A DNA stretch of 64,000 bases from the NCBI GenBank assembly GCA_050949745.1, contig JBMNGF010000001.1:1-64000 (forward strand), in the 5' to 3' direction. The notes below the pieces were generated by a model. That model was not told where the DNA came from. It did no database searches and worked only from the letters and a program-made list of their open reading frames with translations. This stretch comes from Syntrophaceticus sp050949745. GTDB taxonomy: Bacteria > Bacillota > DSM-12270 > Thermacetogeniales > Thermacetogeniaceae. Of this stretch, positions 34,863-42,817 are shown one piece after another. How positions within the stretch are numbered: the stretch's first letter is position 1; every line of letters starts with the position of its first letter. The position numbers were made by a program, and so were the translations under genes.

Positions 34863-35663
34863 TTAGTAACATTGGTCTGGGCCTGGGAATGTCCCATCTT
34901 GAACTTCTTTTTTGAAGGTTTTCAGAGCTTCTATGATAATATCGTGTAGATTGGCATACTGTTTTACAAACTTAGGCACCTTTTTGCCTGTGCACCCCAG
35001 CATATCGTGAATAACCATCACCTGGCCGCTGCAGTGGGGTCCTGCACCACAGGAGAGTGTCGGTATCTTCAAATTATTGGTGATATCCTCTGCTACATCA
35101 GCAGGTATGCACTCCAGCACTATGGAAAATGCCCCTGCTTCTTCAAGGATAACAGCATCCTCCATTAAGCGCCGCGCCGCATCCCCGGTTTTTCCCTGCA
35201 CTCGAAATCCGCCAAATTGGTTTACTGACTGAGGGGTTAGCCCCAGGTGACCCATAACAGGAATACCTGTCTCCACCATAGCGCGAACAGCATCTGCGCG
35301 CTCCCGGCCCCCTTCCAGTTTCACTGCATGTGCTCCTGACTCTTTGATAAAGAGCCCTGCATTCCAAACAGCATCAGCTATTGTTGTCTGGTAGGAAAGA
35401 AAGGGCATATCAGCTACTACCATCGCCCGCTCAGCTCCCCGGGATACTGCAGCGGTATGGTGAAGCATCTCCTCCATGGTTACAGGCAGGGTATTCTCAT
35501 AGCCTAGCACCGTATTCCCTACCGAATCTCCTATCAGCAGAATATCGATCCCTGCTTCATCCAGCAGTCGTGCCGTAGGATAGTCATAAGCTGTAAGAAG
35601 AGTGCTTTTGACCCCCTGTTCCTTCATCTCCTGCAGTGTTGCTGTTGTTACACGAGACATCAC
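34863..35663 (-). CDS. panB: 3-methyl-2-oxobutanoate hydroxymethyltransferase
   Basis: 266 residues. It adds a hydroxymethyl group from methylene-tetrahydrofolate to ketoisovalerate, giving ketopantoate. TIM-barrel motifs: LTAYDYPTARLLDEAGIDILLIGDS, VVADMPFLSY, AVKLEGG, GHLGLTPQS and LSCGAGPHCSGQV. Its use of a one-carbon folate links it to the neighbouring folate genes. AGGAGG-like site (aaggagg) precedes the ATG. Confidence 0.97.
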   Translation of the reverse strand: MMSRVTTATLQEMKEQGVKSTLLTAYDYPTARLLDEAGIDILLIGDSVGNTVLGYENTLPVTMEEMLHHTAAVSRGAERAMVVADMPFLSYQTTIADAVWNAGLFIKESGAHAVKLEGGRERADAVRAMVETGIPVMGHLGLTPQSVNQFGGFRVQGKTGDAARRLMEDAVILEEAGAFSIVLECIPADVAEDITNNLKIPTLSCGAGPHCSGQVMVIHDMLGCTGKKVPKFVKQYANLHDIIIEALKTFKKEVQDGTFPGPDQCY

Positions 35664-35721
35664 AAAACCTCCTTAAATTTTAACAGTTATTACAACTCAC
35701 TTATTTTGCCAAACTCCTGCA

Positions 35722-35843
35722 CTCACCTGATATATACAATGTTTATGCGGATCCCTTTCATAGACAGGAGATCGCAGCTTCCCTCTTCCACCATACCCAG
35801 CTGATATATACACTTTTCTGCAGATAGGCATGACAGCTTCCCC
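35722..35843 (-). ncRNA. tandem structured leader repeats before panB
   Basis: Two imperfect copies (35796-35843 and 35722-35783 on the minus strand) share GGGAAGCTG at one end and GTATATATCAG at the other; the terminal AGCTG/CAGCT can pair. They lie directly upstream of panB. Tandem small hairpins in this position match the described behaviour of the 'pan' RNA motif, but I cannot confirm its consensus by eye. Confidence 0.45.
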
Positions 35844-35856
35844 ATCCTACACATAA

Positions 35857-36732
35857 CTAATGCATACCTTGCCAGTGATCTGCCAAAAGGGAGCGCAAGG
35901 CCTTGGCCTGTTCTTCACTTATTGTCCCCTTATTTATGGCTGTATCAACAGTTACCAACCCCAAAATTCGATATACGCTCGCCAGCTGCGGCAGCCCCTC
36001 CATAGCAGTCAGGTGTTTCTTCACTGTACCGCAATCCCCTCTGGAGATTGGCCCTGTCAGGGCTTCGGGTATCCCTAATTTTTTGATATTCTCCAGTGTC
36101 CCTGTGACTAAAGGAAGAAAAGCAGGAAGTCGGAGTTCTTCCGGAACACCCGCTTCGGCAAGCAGCTTCATGGCAGTATCCAATAGTCCCACCAGATAAT
36201 TGCTGGCTACACTGGCTGCCCCATGATAGAGAACTTTAGACTCTGATTCCAGCAGAAAGTGTTTACCACCCAGATCTTCTACCATTTTTATCGCCAAGCC
36301 ATGTCCACGGACATCCCCCTCAATACTGAAGTAGGTTCCGGGAATGAGCTCAATGGCCTGCTCTACACTGGCAAAGGACTGAATGGGGTGAAGGGAGAGG
36401 GTAATAGCCCCTTGTTTTGCTGCAGGCTCCAAGAGCTGTGCGGTATGAGCACCGCTCATATGCAGGACAACCTGGCCGGAATAGAAAGCACCATCTGAGG
36501 CAACCTCCTCTGCCACGGTGCTGATGGCATCATCTGAAGTTGTCAGAAAAAGCACCTCAGCGTTCCTGGCTGCCTCCCCTTTAGAAAGGACAGGGCAGTT
36601 CAACCGCTTTGCCATAACCTGTGCAGACTCCTGTGACCTGCTAGCTATACCCACCACTTGGTAACCTGCCTTTTGAAGTAAAACTGCCATGGCTGAACCA
36701 ACTTTTCCGGCACCGATAAAACCGATCTTCAT
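35857..36732 (-). CDS. Rossmann-fold DUF2520 reductase, probable ketopantoate reductase
   Basis: 291 residues from ATG 36732 (after GGGGGGCG). An N-terminal NAD(P)-binding fold begins MKIGFIGAGKVGSAMAVLL. A DUF2520 helical domain follows (YHGAASVASNYLVGLL, GPISRGDCGTVKKHL). The pan cluster here has panB, panC and panD but no panE. A DUF2520-type reductase beside panB is a well-placed substitute, as with the PanG-type enzyme described in Francisella. Reaction proposed: ketopantoate to pantoate. The family is clear; the substrate is inferred from neighbours. Confidence 0.8.
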   Translation of the reverse strand: MKIGFIGAGKVGSAMAVLLQKAGYQVVGIASRSQESAQVMAKRLNCPVLSKGEAARNAEVLFLTTSDDAISTVAEEVASDGAFYSGQVVLHMSGAHTAQLLEPAAKQGAITLSLHPIQSFASVEQAIELIPGTYFSIEGDVRGHGLAIKMVEDLGGKHFLLESESKVLYHGAASVASNYLVGLLDTAMKLLAEAGVPEELRLPAFLPLVTGTLENIKKLGIPEALTGPISRGDCGTVKKHLTAMEGLPQLASVYRILGLVTVDTAINKGTISEEQAKALRSLLADHWQGMH

Positions 36733-36884
36733 AGTTTTCGCCCCCCAACTACCTGAAAAATCAAAAACCTTCCCGATCATGATCAAGAAGGCTTAGAAAT
36801 ATCAATTATGAGAATCACCTTCCGTCTCAGTCCTTAACAGGTACAAGCGGTCAGTCATATTATTGCTTACTATTGTGCTTACTT

Positions 36885-36938
36885 TTGCGGTATTCACGGT
36901 ATGGCACAGGTTCCATCCGCAACCACGCCAACATTATA
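36885..36938 (-). promoter_or_regulatory. promoter and leader hairpin of the pan operon
   Basis: On the minus strand: TATAAT at 36933-36938 with TTGTTT at 36957-36962 (18-bp spacer). Just downstream is a hairpin with TTGCGG/CCGCAA closing arms (36885-36922). The leader runs about 190 nt to the DUF2520 start and contains two ACCTGT elements. It may be a regulatory RNA of pantothenate genes. Confidence 0.45.
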
Positions 36939-36947
36939 TCATAATGT

Positions 36948-37460
36948 CTAATTTTTAAACAACCTGATTTTTTCCGTATCTCCTTTTTGCTGCAGCATTT
37001 CCAGGTGCTCCTGTGTTGAGATACCATCTGGGTGAATAAGATCAGCGGCTATTTCTCTCAATGGCATTAACACAAAACAGCGTTCATACATCCTGGGATG
37101 TGGAACAGTGAGATGGGGAGTTTTTATAATTCTGTCCCCATAGAGCAGAATATCTATATCGATCACTCGAGGGCCCCAATGAATCAGGCGTTTTCTCCCC
37201 AATTTATTCTCGATATCCTGAGTGAAATGAAGCAGTTCCTCTGGCTCTAGTGTTGTTTCGATCTCTACCACCTGGTTGAGAAACCATCCCTGATCGAGAT
37301 AACCCACAGGCTCGCTTTCATAAAGTGATGATGATTGAATGATCTGAACTGATTGATGAGCAGATAACTCCCGGCAAGCAGCGTCAAGATATGCCTGCCT
37401 ATCCCCAAGGTTGGAACCCAGCCCCAAAAAGGAGTTTTCTTTCTTTCCCTTATCGGCCAT
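36948..37460 (-). CDS. folK: 2-amino-4-hydroxy-6-hydroxymethyldihydropteridine pyrophosphokinase
   Basis: 170 residues. It transfers pyrophosphate from ATP to hydroxymethyl-dihydropterin. HPPK signatures: LGLGSNLGDRQAYL, YESEPVGYLDQGWFLNQVVEIET and WGPRVIDIDILLYGD; HPRMYERCFVLMPL follows. It lies after folB in the order folP-folB-folK. A 156-bp gap to folB contains a CAAAAGG-type palindrome (37492-37512). Confidence 0.95.
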   Translation of the reverse strand: MADKGKKENSFLGLGSNLGDRQAYLDAACRELSAHQSVQIIQSSSLYESEPVGYLDQGWFLNQVVEIETTLEPEELLHFTQDIENKLGRKRLIHWGPRVIDIDILLYGDRIIKTPHLTVPHPRMYERCFVLMPLREIAADLIHPDGISTQEHLEMLQQKGDTEKIRLFKN

Positions 37461-37616
37461 CTATCTGTCTCTCCTTTAGAAGCAAAGGTAAGCAAAAGGA
37501 CCTTCTATTTGCTTCCTTTTGTTATACGGAAATTTGCCGCTGGTTACCCCTTGTTTTTCATAATCTCCTGTTCTGCACGGGGATGATTCAAGCAAAGCGG
37601 CGTTTCTTTTTGCTGA

Positions 37617-38009
37617 CTAAGTGCAACAGGAACCGTCCCTAGCGCATTGTCTTCTAATCTCTACAGCTGCATCAGCAAAAAAACCTTTGAGCGGAGCATG
37701 GGGCTTCCTTACTCTCACCAACACCTCAACAACAGGAAACTCCCCTAGAACCGACGCGGCAATGCGCTCCGCAACCGTCTCAATAAGCAGACAGGGTTCC
37801 CCGGTAACGATCTGTTGGGTCAGTTCAAAAACCTGGCTATAATCAATGGTTTTAGTAAGGTCATCCTTCCTGCCAGCCTCCCGAAGATCACAAGATAATT
37901 CCAGATCCACAATAAAAGGCTGCCCTAATTCCTGTTCAGCAGGCATCACACCATGATATCCATAGAACTGCATCCCATTTAGTATAATTCGATCATATTG
38001 TTCACCCAC
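37617..38009 (-). CDS. folB: dihydroneopterin aldolase
   Basis: 130 residues from GTG 38009, which is 9 bp after GGAG; earlier in-frame codons would put a low-complexity extension before the conserved RIILNGMQFYGYHGVMPAE. It cleaves dihydroneopterin to hydroxymethyl-dihydropterin. LLIETVAERIA and VRVRKPHAPLKG are family motifs (catalytic Glu and Lys regions). Between folP and folK, as in many Firmicutes. Confidence 0.93.
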   Translation of the reverse strand: MGEQYDRIILNGMQFYGYHGVMPAEQELGQPFIVDLELSCDLREAGRKDDLTKTIDYSQVFELTQQIVTGEPCLLIETVAERIAASVLGEFPVVEVLVRVRKPHAPLKGFFADAAVEIRRQCARDGSCCT

Positions 38010-38026
38010 TACATACCGCTCCTTCT

Positions 38027-38187
38027 CGCCCGAACATCCTTTCCAACGACTAACCGGAAAAACAGAAGTCAGAGACCAGAGGTCAGAAATCTGAAAGACC
38101 AGACTGTCTTGGACAATTTCCCGCCCGAACATCCTTCTCAACGACTGTAGTGTCTGATCCGTGACAAAAGGACCGTCCCCGCGTCAC
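38027..38187. repeat. spaced direct repeat and GTGACA palindrome between folP and folB
   Basis: A 25-bp sequence starting CGCCCGAACATCCTT occurs at 38027-38051 and 38122-38146 with two differences. A reversed GTGACA/GCGTCAC palindrome with GGACCGTCCCC centre lies at 38161-38187. No gene. Confidence 0.65.
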
Positions 38188-38234
38188 GCCCATCTTTTCC
38201 CACTTCCAACATCCCGCTTCTCACATCTCATTTA

Positions 38235-39452
38235 CTAACCACTAACTATGGCATCTATCATGCGCATCGCCCGAACTGATTCTTTCACATCATGGACACG
38301 CACGATATCTGCCGCACCCTGAGCAACCCCCCAAACAATCGTGGCTAAGCTTCCCTCTAAGCGCTGATCTGGAGGGAGATCCAGTGTTTTACCGATGGTC
38401 GATTTCCGTGAAGTGCCTAGCAGCACCGGTTTTCCCAGAGAGCGAAACTCCCGCAGATGGCGCATAACCCTCAGGTTCTGCTCTGCATCTTTGCCAAAGC
38501 CAATACCTGGATCAAGAATAATCTGCTCAGGCTTGACACCAGCATCCTGGGCGATATCGACACTTCTGCGCAAAAAAGCCAGAATATCACTCATCATATC
38601 CTCGTACTCATTACCATCCTGGTTGTGCATGAGAACCACAGGTACATCATACTCAGCTGCTACAAGAGCGATTTCAGGATCACGCTGGAATCCCCATATG
38701 TCATTGATCATATGTGCCCCAATCTCAAGGGCAGCCCTAGCTGTCTCTGCTTTATAAGTATCTACAGAAATAGGAAGATCGATCTCCTGTACCAGCCGCT
38801 TCAACACCGGTACTAGGCGCTGAATCTCTTCTTCGGCTGAAAGCGGCTCTTCTGTCCATGTGGAAGGCCTCGTTGACTCTCCGCCAATATCTATGATATC
38901 GGCACCATCCTCCACCATTTGATGGGCATGCTCTACAGCCAGCCCTGGATCAATATACTTTCCCCCATCAGAAAATGAATCAGGTGTAACATTCAGTATT
39001 CCCATGACCAGGGTGCGCTCCCCAAGTGTCAGTGAAAGATCACGGCAGGACAGTGTCCATGGGTTCTTCCTCTCATAGTTATCGAGGACACATTTAATCT
39101 CGTCTGCTAGTTGACGCAGGCCGAAAGGTTGCATTTTAAGCTTTTTACAGAGCTCACTATACTGACGCAGAGTCCCCATCAACAGGACATCAGTACCAGC
39201 TACAGAGAAGTCCCCAGCTCCCCTGCTGATAGCAGCCTCGCCCCCTTTGGAGAGCATCTCCTGTTTAAGAATACCAGCAGCCTTGACGCTCAGTTTCTTG
39301 ACACAAATTACCCTGTGTATGGCTTTAGGTGTCATCCACCTGACACCTGGAATGTCACAACCCACATCGGTCAGAGCATGCCAGGCATCATCCCTGCCTT
39401 CAATCATCACAACTCGTAGATTATGCCCCTCATTCCCCTTCACTTCAACCAT
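38235..39452 (-). CDS. folP: dihydropteroate synthase
   Basis: 405 residues. It condenses hydroxymethyl-dihydropterin pyrophosphate with p-aminobenzoate. The C-terminal ~270 residues are the TIM barrel with MGILNVTPDSFSDGG, DIIDIGGESTRP, INDIWGF, DPGIGFGK and VRVHDV. About 130 residues precede it, longer than E. coli FolP; N-terminal extensions of this kind occur in clostridial and some methanogen enzymes. An HD-domain gene lies upstream. Confidence 0.95.
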   Translation of the reverse strand: MVEVKGNEGHNLRVVMIEGRDDAWHALTDVGCDIPGVRWMTPKAIHRVICVKKLSVKAAGILKQEMLSKGGEAAISRGAGDFSVAGTDVLLMGTLRQYSELCKKLKMQPFGLRQLADEIKCVLDNYERKNPWTLSCRDLSLTLGERTLVMGILNVTPDSFSDGGKYIDPGLAVEHAHQMVEDGADIIDIGGESTRPSTWTEEPLSAEEEIQRLVPVLKRLVQEIDLPISVDTYKAETARAALEIGAHMINDIWGFQRDPEIALVAAEYDVPVVLMHNQDGNEYEDMMSDILAFLRRSVDIAQDAGVKPEQIILDPGIGFGKDAEQNLRVMRHLREFRSLGKPVLLGTSRKSTIGKTLDLPPDQRLEGSLATIVWGVAQGAADIVRVHDVKESVRAMRMIDAIVSG

Positions 39453-39534
39453 CCTTTAACACAGATTTCTTTACATTAAAATGCAACGGTTACAGTTACC
39501 AAAGACCAATCACAATAAACATCCCGTGATTAAT

Positions 39535-40059
39535 CTAGTAGATCAGGACCAGGTTGCCTGTTTCCATTGCAGAAAACTTGTAGCACTTATCTTTGGCACT
39601 GCATTCATGACAGGCTCTGGATAGATTATCTGCACGACTCAGCAGCTCCCCGAGTAAGGACATTCCCTCAGTATGGGTTCTGTGTTCCCTGATCGCCCGA
39701 CAAATAACTCCGATCTCTTTTTGAGAAAAACCTGCCCGTTCTGAAATCTCCTTCGCTATTTCGGCTCCTATCAATGAGTGGTCTTCCCCCGTCTCATACT
39801 GGCGCCATCTGCCTACATCATGAAGAATCCCAGCCGCATAGATCACCTCTTTAGCTGACTGTTGACCAGTCAAATTGCCATCCTCAATTAGATTGGATAA
39901 ACTGCCTGACTCCAACATCAAAATATAGGTTATCCTGGCTACAGCTACAAAATGTTGTAGATCGTGCTTACAAAACTCTCGGTCCTCTTCTGCCTTTTTG
40001 TTCTTTTTAAGACACTTTTGAAACAAAGGATCCCGTACAATGGCATCGATGCGTTCCAT
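39535..40059 (-). CDS. HD-domain hydrolase-like protein
   Basis: 174 residues. HD signature H...HD...D: CKHDLQHFVAVARITY, AGILHDVGRWRQYETGEDHS and EHRTH. It would be a metal-dependent phosphohydrolase; the substrate is unknown. A Cys-rich tail (ACHECSAKDKC) could bind metal. It lies between fhs and folP on the same strand, a position often seen in related Clostridia, so a role in nucleotide or folate housekeeping is possible. Confidence 0.85.
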   Translation of the reverse strand: MERIDAIVRDPLFQKCLKKNKKAEEDREFCKHDLQHFVAVARITYILMLESGSLSNLIEDGNLTGQQSAKEVIYAAGILHDVGRWRQYETGEDHSLIGAEIAKEISERAGFSQKEIGVICRAIREHRTHTEGMSLLGELLSRADNLSRACHECSAKDKCYKFSAMETGNLVLIY

Positions 40060-40137
40060 CTACACCTCTCCTTTGCCATATATTTTTTAAATCATTTCTT
40101 GGACTATAGTTTATCAAAAACATTAGAAAAAAGATAT

Positions 40138-40164
40138 AAAAAGCCCCGATTTCTCGAGGCTTTT
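40138..40164 (-). terminator. intrinsic terminator after fhs
   Basis: AAAAGCC/GGCTTTT with an inner CG...CG pair; the minus-strand transcript ends in GGCTTTTTAT, 25 bp past the fhs stop. Confidence 0.75.
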
Positions 40165-40189
40165 CTTATCCATAGGAAACGTAACCTTT

Positions 40190-41950
40190 TTAGAACAGTC
40201 CTGTTACCTCGCCAGTCTTTGTATCCACATCGATTCTTCTGTAAGCAGGATTGGAGCTCGTACCAGGCATCAGGCTGATAGCACCAGCCATCGGACAGAG
40301 GAACTTGGCTCCACCATATACCAAGACGTCACGAATCGGCAGTCTCCAGCCCTTGGGCACACCCTTCAGGGTTGGATCGTGGGTCAAGCTGAGGTGTGTC
40401 TTGACCATCATTGTGGAGAAGTCAGCATAATAAGGATCTGCTTCAAACCTCTTGGCCTTTTCTTCGGCCACAGGTGACCAGTCAACACCATCTGCTCCGT
40501 AAACTTCTTTGGCAATCATGTCTACACGCTGGCGCAAAGGCATATCCAGTGAGTAGAGGGGCTTGAAGTCTACTTCTTCTTTACAGGCATCCATAACAGC
40601 GTCTGCCAGTTCGAGAGCACCGTCTCCACCGCTTCCCCAATGGTCGGAAATAGCTGCACGAGCACCGGCCTGCTCAGAGACTCTCTTAACAAGAGCTAAT
40701 TCAGCATCGGTATCGGTGAAGAACCTGTTGACACAGACAACAGGCTTAATCCCTGATTTCTTGACCACATTGATCAAGTGTACCAGGTTCTCGCAGCCCT
40801 TCTCTACCAACTCGAGATTTTCCTTAGTGTACTCTTCCGGAATAGGACGGCCTGGTACTACGGTCGGTCCACCACCGTGCATCTTCAGGGCACGAACAGT
40901 TGCCACGAGGACAGAAACGTTCGGCTTCAGGCCACTCAAGCGGCACTTCACATTCCAGAACTTTTCAAATCCGATATCAGCAGCAAATCCGGATTCTGTT
41001 ACATGGTAATCGAAGAGCTTCAGGCCTAAGCGGTCAGCGATAATCGAGGACTGCCCAATAGCAATATTAGCAAATGGCCCGGCATGAACAAAGCAGGGCT
41101 GATGCTCAACAGTGCAGCAGAGTGTCGGGTTAATGGTGTTGCGCATCCAAGCACACATGGCACCGTCCACTTCTAGGTCTGCAGTTGTTACCGGATCACC
41201 CTTCTTGTTGTAGGCTACAATAATTTTACTCAAGCGATCTCTTAAGTCTGGCAGGTCTTTAGCCACAGCCAGGATCGCCATCAATTCGGAACTAACAGCA
41301 ATACCGGTCTTGGACTGCATCAAGAAGCCGTCCTTTTTACCGCCGAGTCCGATAATAATGTTGCGCAAGCCCTGGGCTGCAAAGTCCATAATCCAGCCCA
41401 TCTCAATGTTCTTGGCATCAATGTCTAATCTCTTTAAGTTTCTTTCAGCTAGCTGTGCATCATCATAGTTGTATTCGTGCTGCATCCTGGCATTTAGAGC
41501 TACCATGGCCAGGTTGTGGGCATTCATGATATCGTTAATGTCACCGGTGAGACCAAGGGAAAACTCAGTCATCGGGATCAAGAGGGCGTTCCCACCGCCA
41601 GCAGCGGAACCTTTGATATTCATTGTCGGACCGCCGGAAGGCTGTCTAATGGCACCGCCGACATTCTGCCCACGCTTACCAAGGCCTTCCATAAGACCCA
41701 TGGTGGCAGTGGTTTTACCTTCACCCAGCGGTGTCGGTGTAATAGCGGTTACTTCGATATACTTGCCATCTGGTTTATCCTTAGCCCTGTCCATCACCTT
41801 GAGAAAATCTACCTTCGGTGTTCTACCGAAAGGAATCAATTCTTCTTTTTCCAACCCCAATAAATCCATATACCCCTCTGGGGTAGGCATATTCTTTTCT
41901 GCTTCTGCAGCAATCTGCCAGTCTTTCATCTTAGTAGCATCAAAAGGCAT
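40190..41950 (-). CDS. fhs: formate-tetrahydrofolate ligase
   Basis: 586 residues, slightly longer than the usual ~557. It activates formate with ATP onto tetrahydrofolate, the step after formate dehydrogenase in the methyl branch. P-loop TPTPLGEGKTT (about 72-82); EVDGAMCAWMRNTINP, VEHQPCFVHAGPFANIAIG, GGGPTVVPGRP and FLCPMAGAISLMPG are family motifs. GAAAGGAG precedes the ATG. Together with the Sec formate dehydrogenase in this window it supports a Wood-Ljungdahl lifestyle. The 299-bp space upstream holds a small leader frame but no other gene. Confidence 0.98.
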   Translation of the reverse strand: MPFDATKMKDWQIAAEAEKNMPTPEGYMDLLGLEKEELIPFGRTPKVDFLKVMDRAKDKPDGKYIEVTAITPTPLGEGKTTATMGLMEGLGKRGQNVGGAIRQPSGGPTMNIKGSAAGGGNALLIPMTEFSLGLTGDINDIMNAHNLAMVALNARMQHEYNYDDAQLAERNLKRLDIDAKNIEMGWIMDFAAQGLRNIIIGLGGKKDGFLMQSKTGIAVSSELMAILAVAKDLPDLRDRLSKIIVAYNKKGDPVTTADLEVDGAMCAWMRNTINPTLCCTVEHQPCFVHAGPFANIAIGQSSIIADRLGLKLFDYHVTESGFAADIGFEKFWNVKCRLSGLKPNVSVLVATVRALKMHGGGPTVVPGRPIPEEYTKENLELVEKGCENLVHLINVVKKSGIKPVVCVNRFFTDTDAELALVKRVSEQAGARAAISDHWGSGGDGALELADAVMDACKEEVDFKPLYSLDMPLRQRVDMIAKEVYGADGVDWSPVAEEKAKRFEADPYYADFSTMMVKTHLSLTHDPTLKGVPKGWRLPIRDVLVYGGAKFLCPMAGAISLMPGTSSNPAYRRIDVDTKTGEVTGLF

Positions 41951-42249
41951 ACACTTGCAACTCCTTTCATTCCATCTCTAAAATTGCAAACCCGACCGCT
42001 TGGCCATTGGCCATAAACTATTGGCCCCCCATGCTTCGCAAGCAACACCTCCTTTTTCCTTTACAAATACTTTACGCTGTCTCTCCGCATTTTAAATAAT
42101 CTGCCAAAATACGAATCATACCCAGCGGTAGGTATCGCTTATAGATATATTCGCCATTGATTCATTTTTTCCTACTTATAGAATAATATATTTTTTTTGA
42201 GATTAAGGGAAACAAAGTCCAAAAAAAGTCCGGTGACTGCAGTTTAGAA

Positions 42250-42699
42250 TTACTCGTAAATCCATGAGGTGAGACTGAGTTCATAACCACAAAGCTCCTG
42301 TTCGTTAAAGAAGAGGGAAATTTCCCTGGAGGCACTGTCCTGAGAATCAGAACCGTGGATTACATTTCTTCCGATATCGATCCCAAATGCCTCACGGATA
42401 GTTCCGGGAGCAGCCTTTTTAGGATCTGTTGCTCCCATCATTCCTCGAACTATACTTATACAATCCTTTCCTTCCAGAACCATGGCTACAACAGGAGATG
42501 ATGTTATATACTTGACGAGACCATCAAAAAATGGCTTGGCCTGGTGTTCGCCATAGTGTTTTGATGCCAACTCAGCTGAGATCTGAAGCATCTTGAGAGC
42601 TATAATCTTCAAGCCTTTCCGTTCAAACCTCTGAATAACCTCTCCTACAAGCCCCCGCTGTACTCCGTCCGGCTTAACCATAACAAAGGTACGTTCCAC
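42250..42699 (-). CDS. ndk: nucleoside diphosphate kinase
   Basis: 149 residues from GTG 42699 (after AAAGGGG), giving the canonical VERTFVMVKPDGVQRGLVGEVI. It balances NTP pools through a phospho-His; the catalytic His is in NVIHGSDS. GKDCISIVRGMMGATDPKKAAPGTIR matches the family. Confidence 0.96.
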   Translation of the reverse strand: MERTFVMVKPDGVQRGLVGEVIQRFERKGLKIIALKMLQISAELASKHYGEHQAKPFFDGLVKYITSSPVVAMVLEGKDCISIVRGMMGATDPKKAAPGTIREAFGIDIGRNVIHGSDSQDSASREISLFFNEQELCGYELSLTSWIYE

Positions 42700-42763
42700 T
42701 AGATATGCCCCTTTCAAGAATAGTATGCTTCCTATAATACATTAAAACACATTAAACCAGAAA

Positions 42764-42781
42764 CAAAGGGACAGTTCTTTG
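42764..42781. repeat. CAAAG-arm palindrome
   Basis: CAAAG...CTTTG around GGACAGTT, a short member of the GGGGACGG family with another arm pair, between ndk and ftsH. A second half unit (ACCGTCCCACTG) follows at 42802-42814. Confidence 0.5.
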
Positions 42782-42817
42782 CTTCCTGAAGATGCAAAAA
42801 CCGTCCCACTGCAGGTC

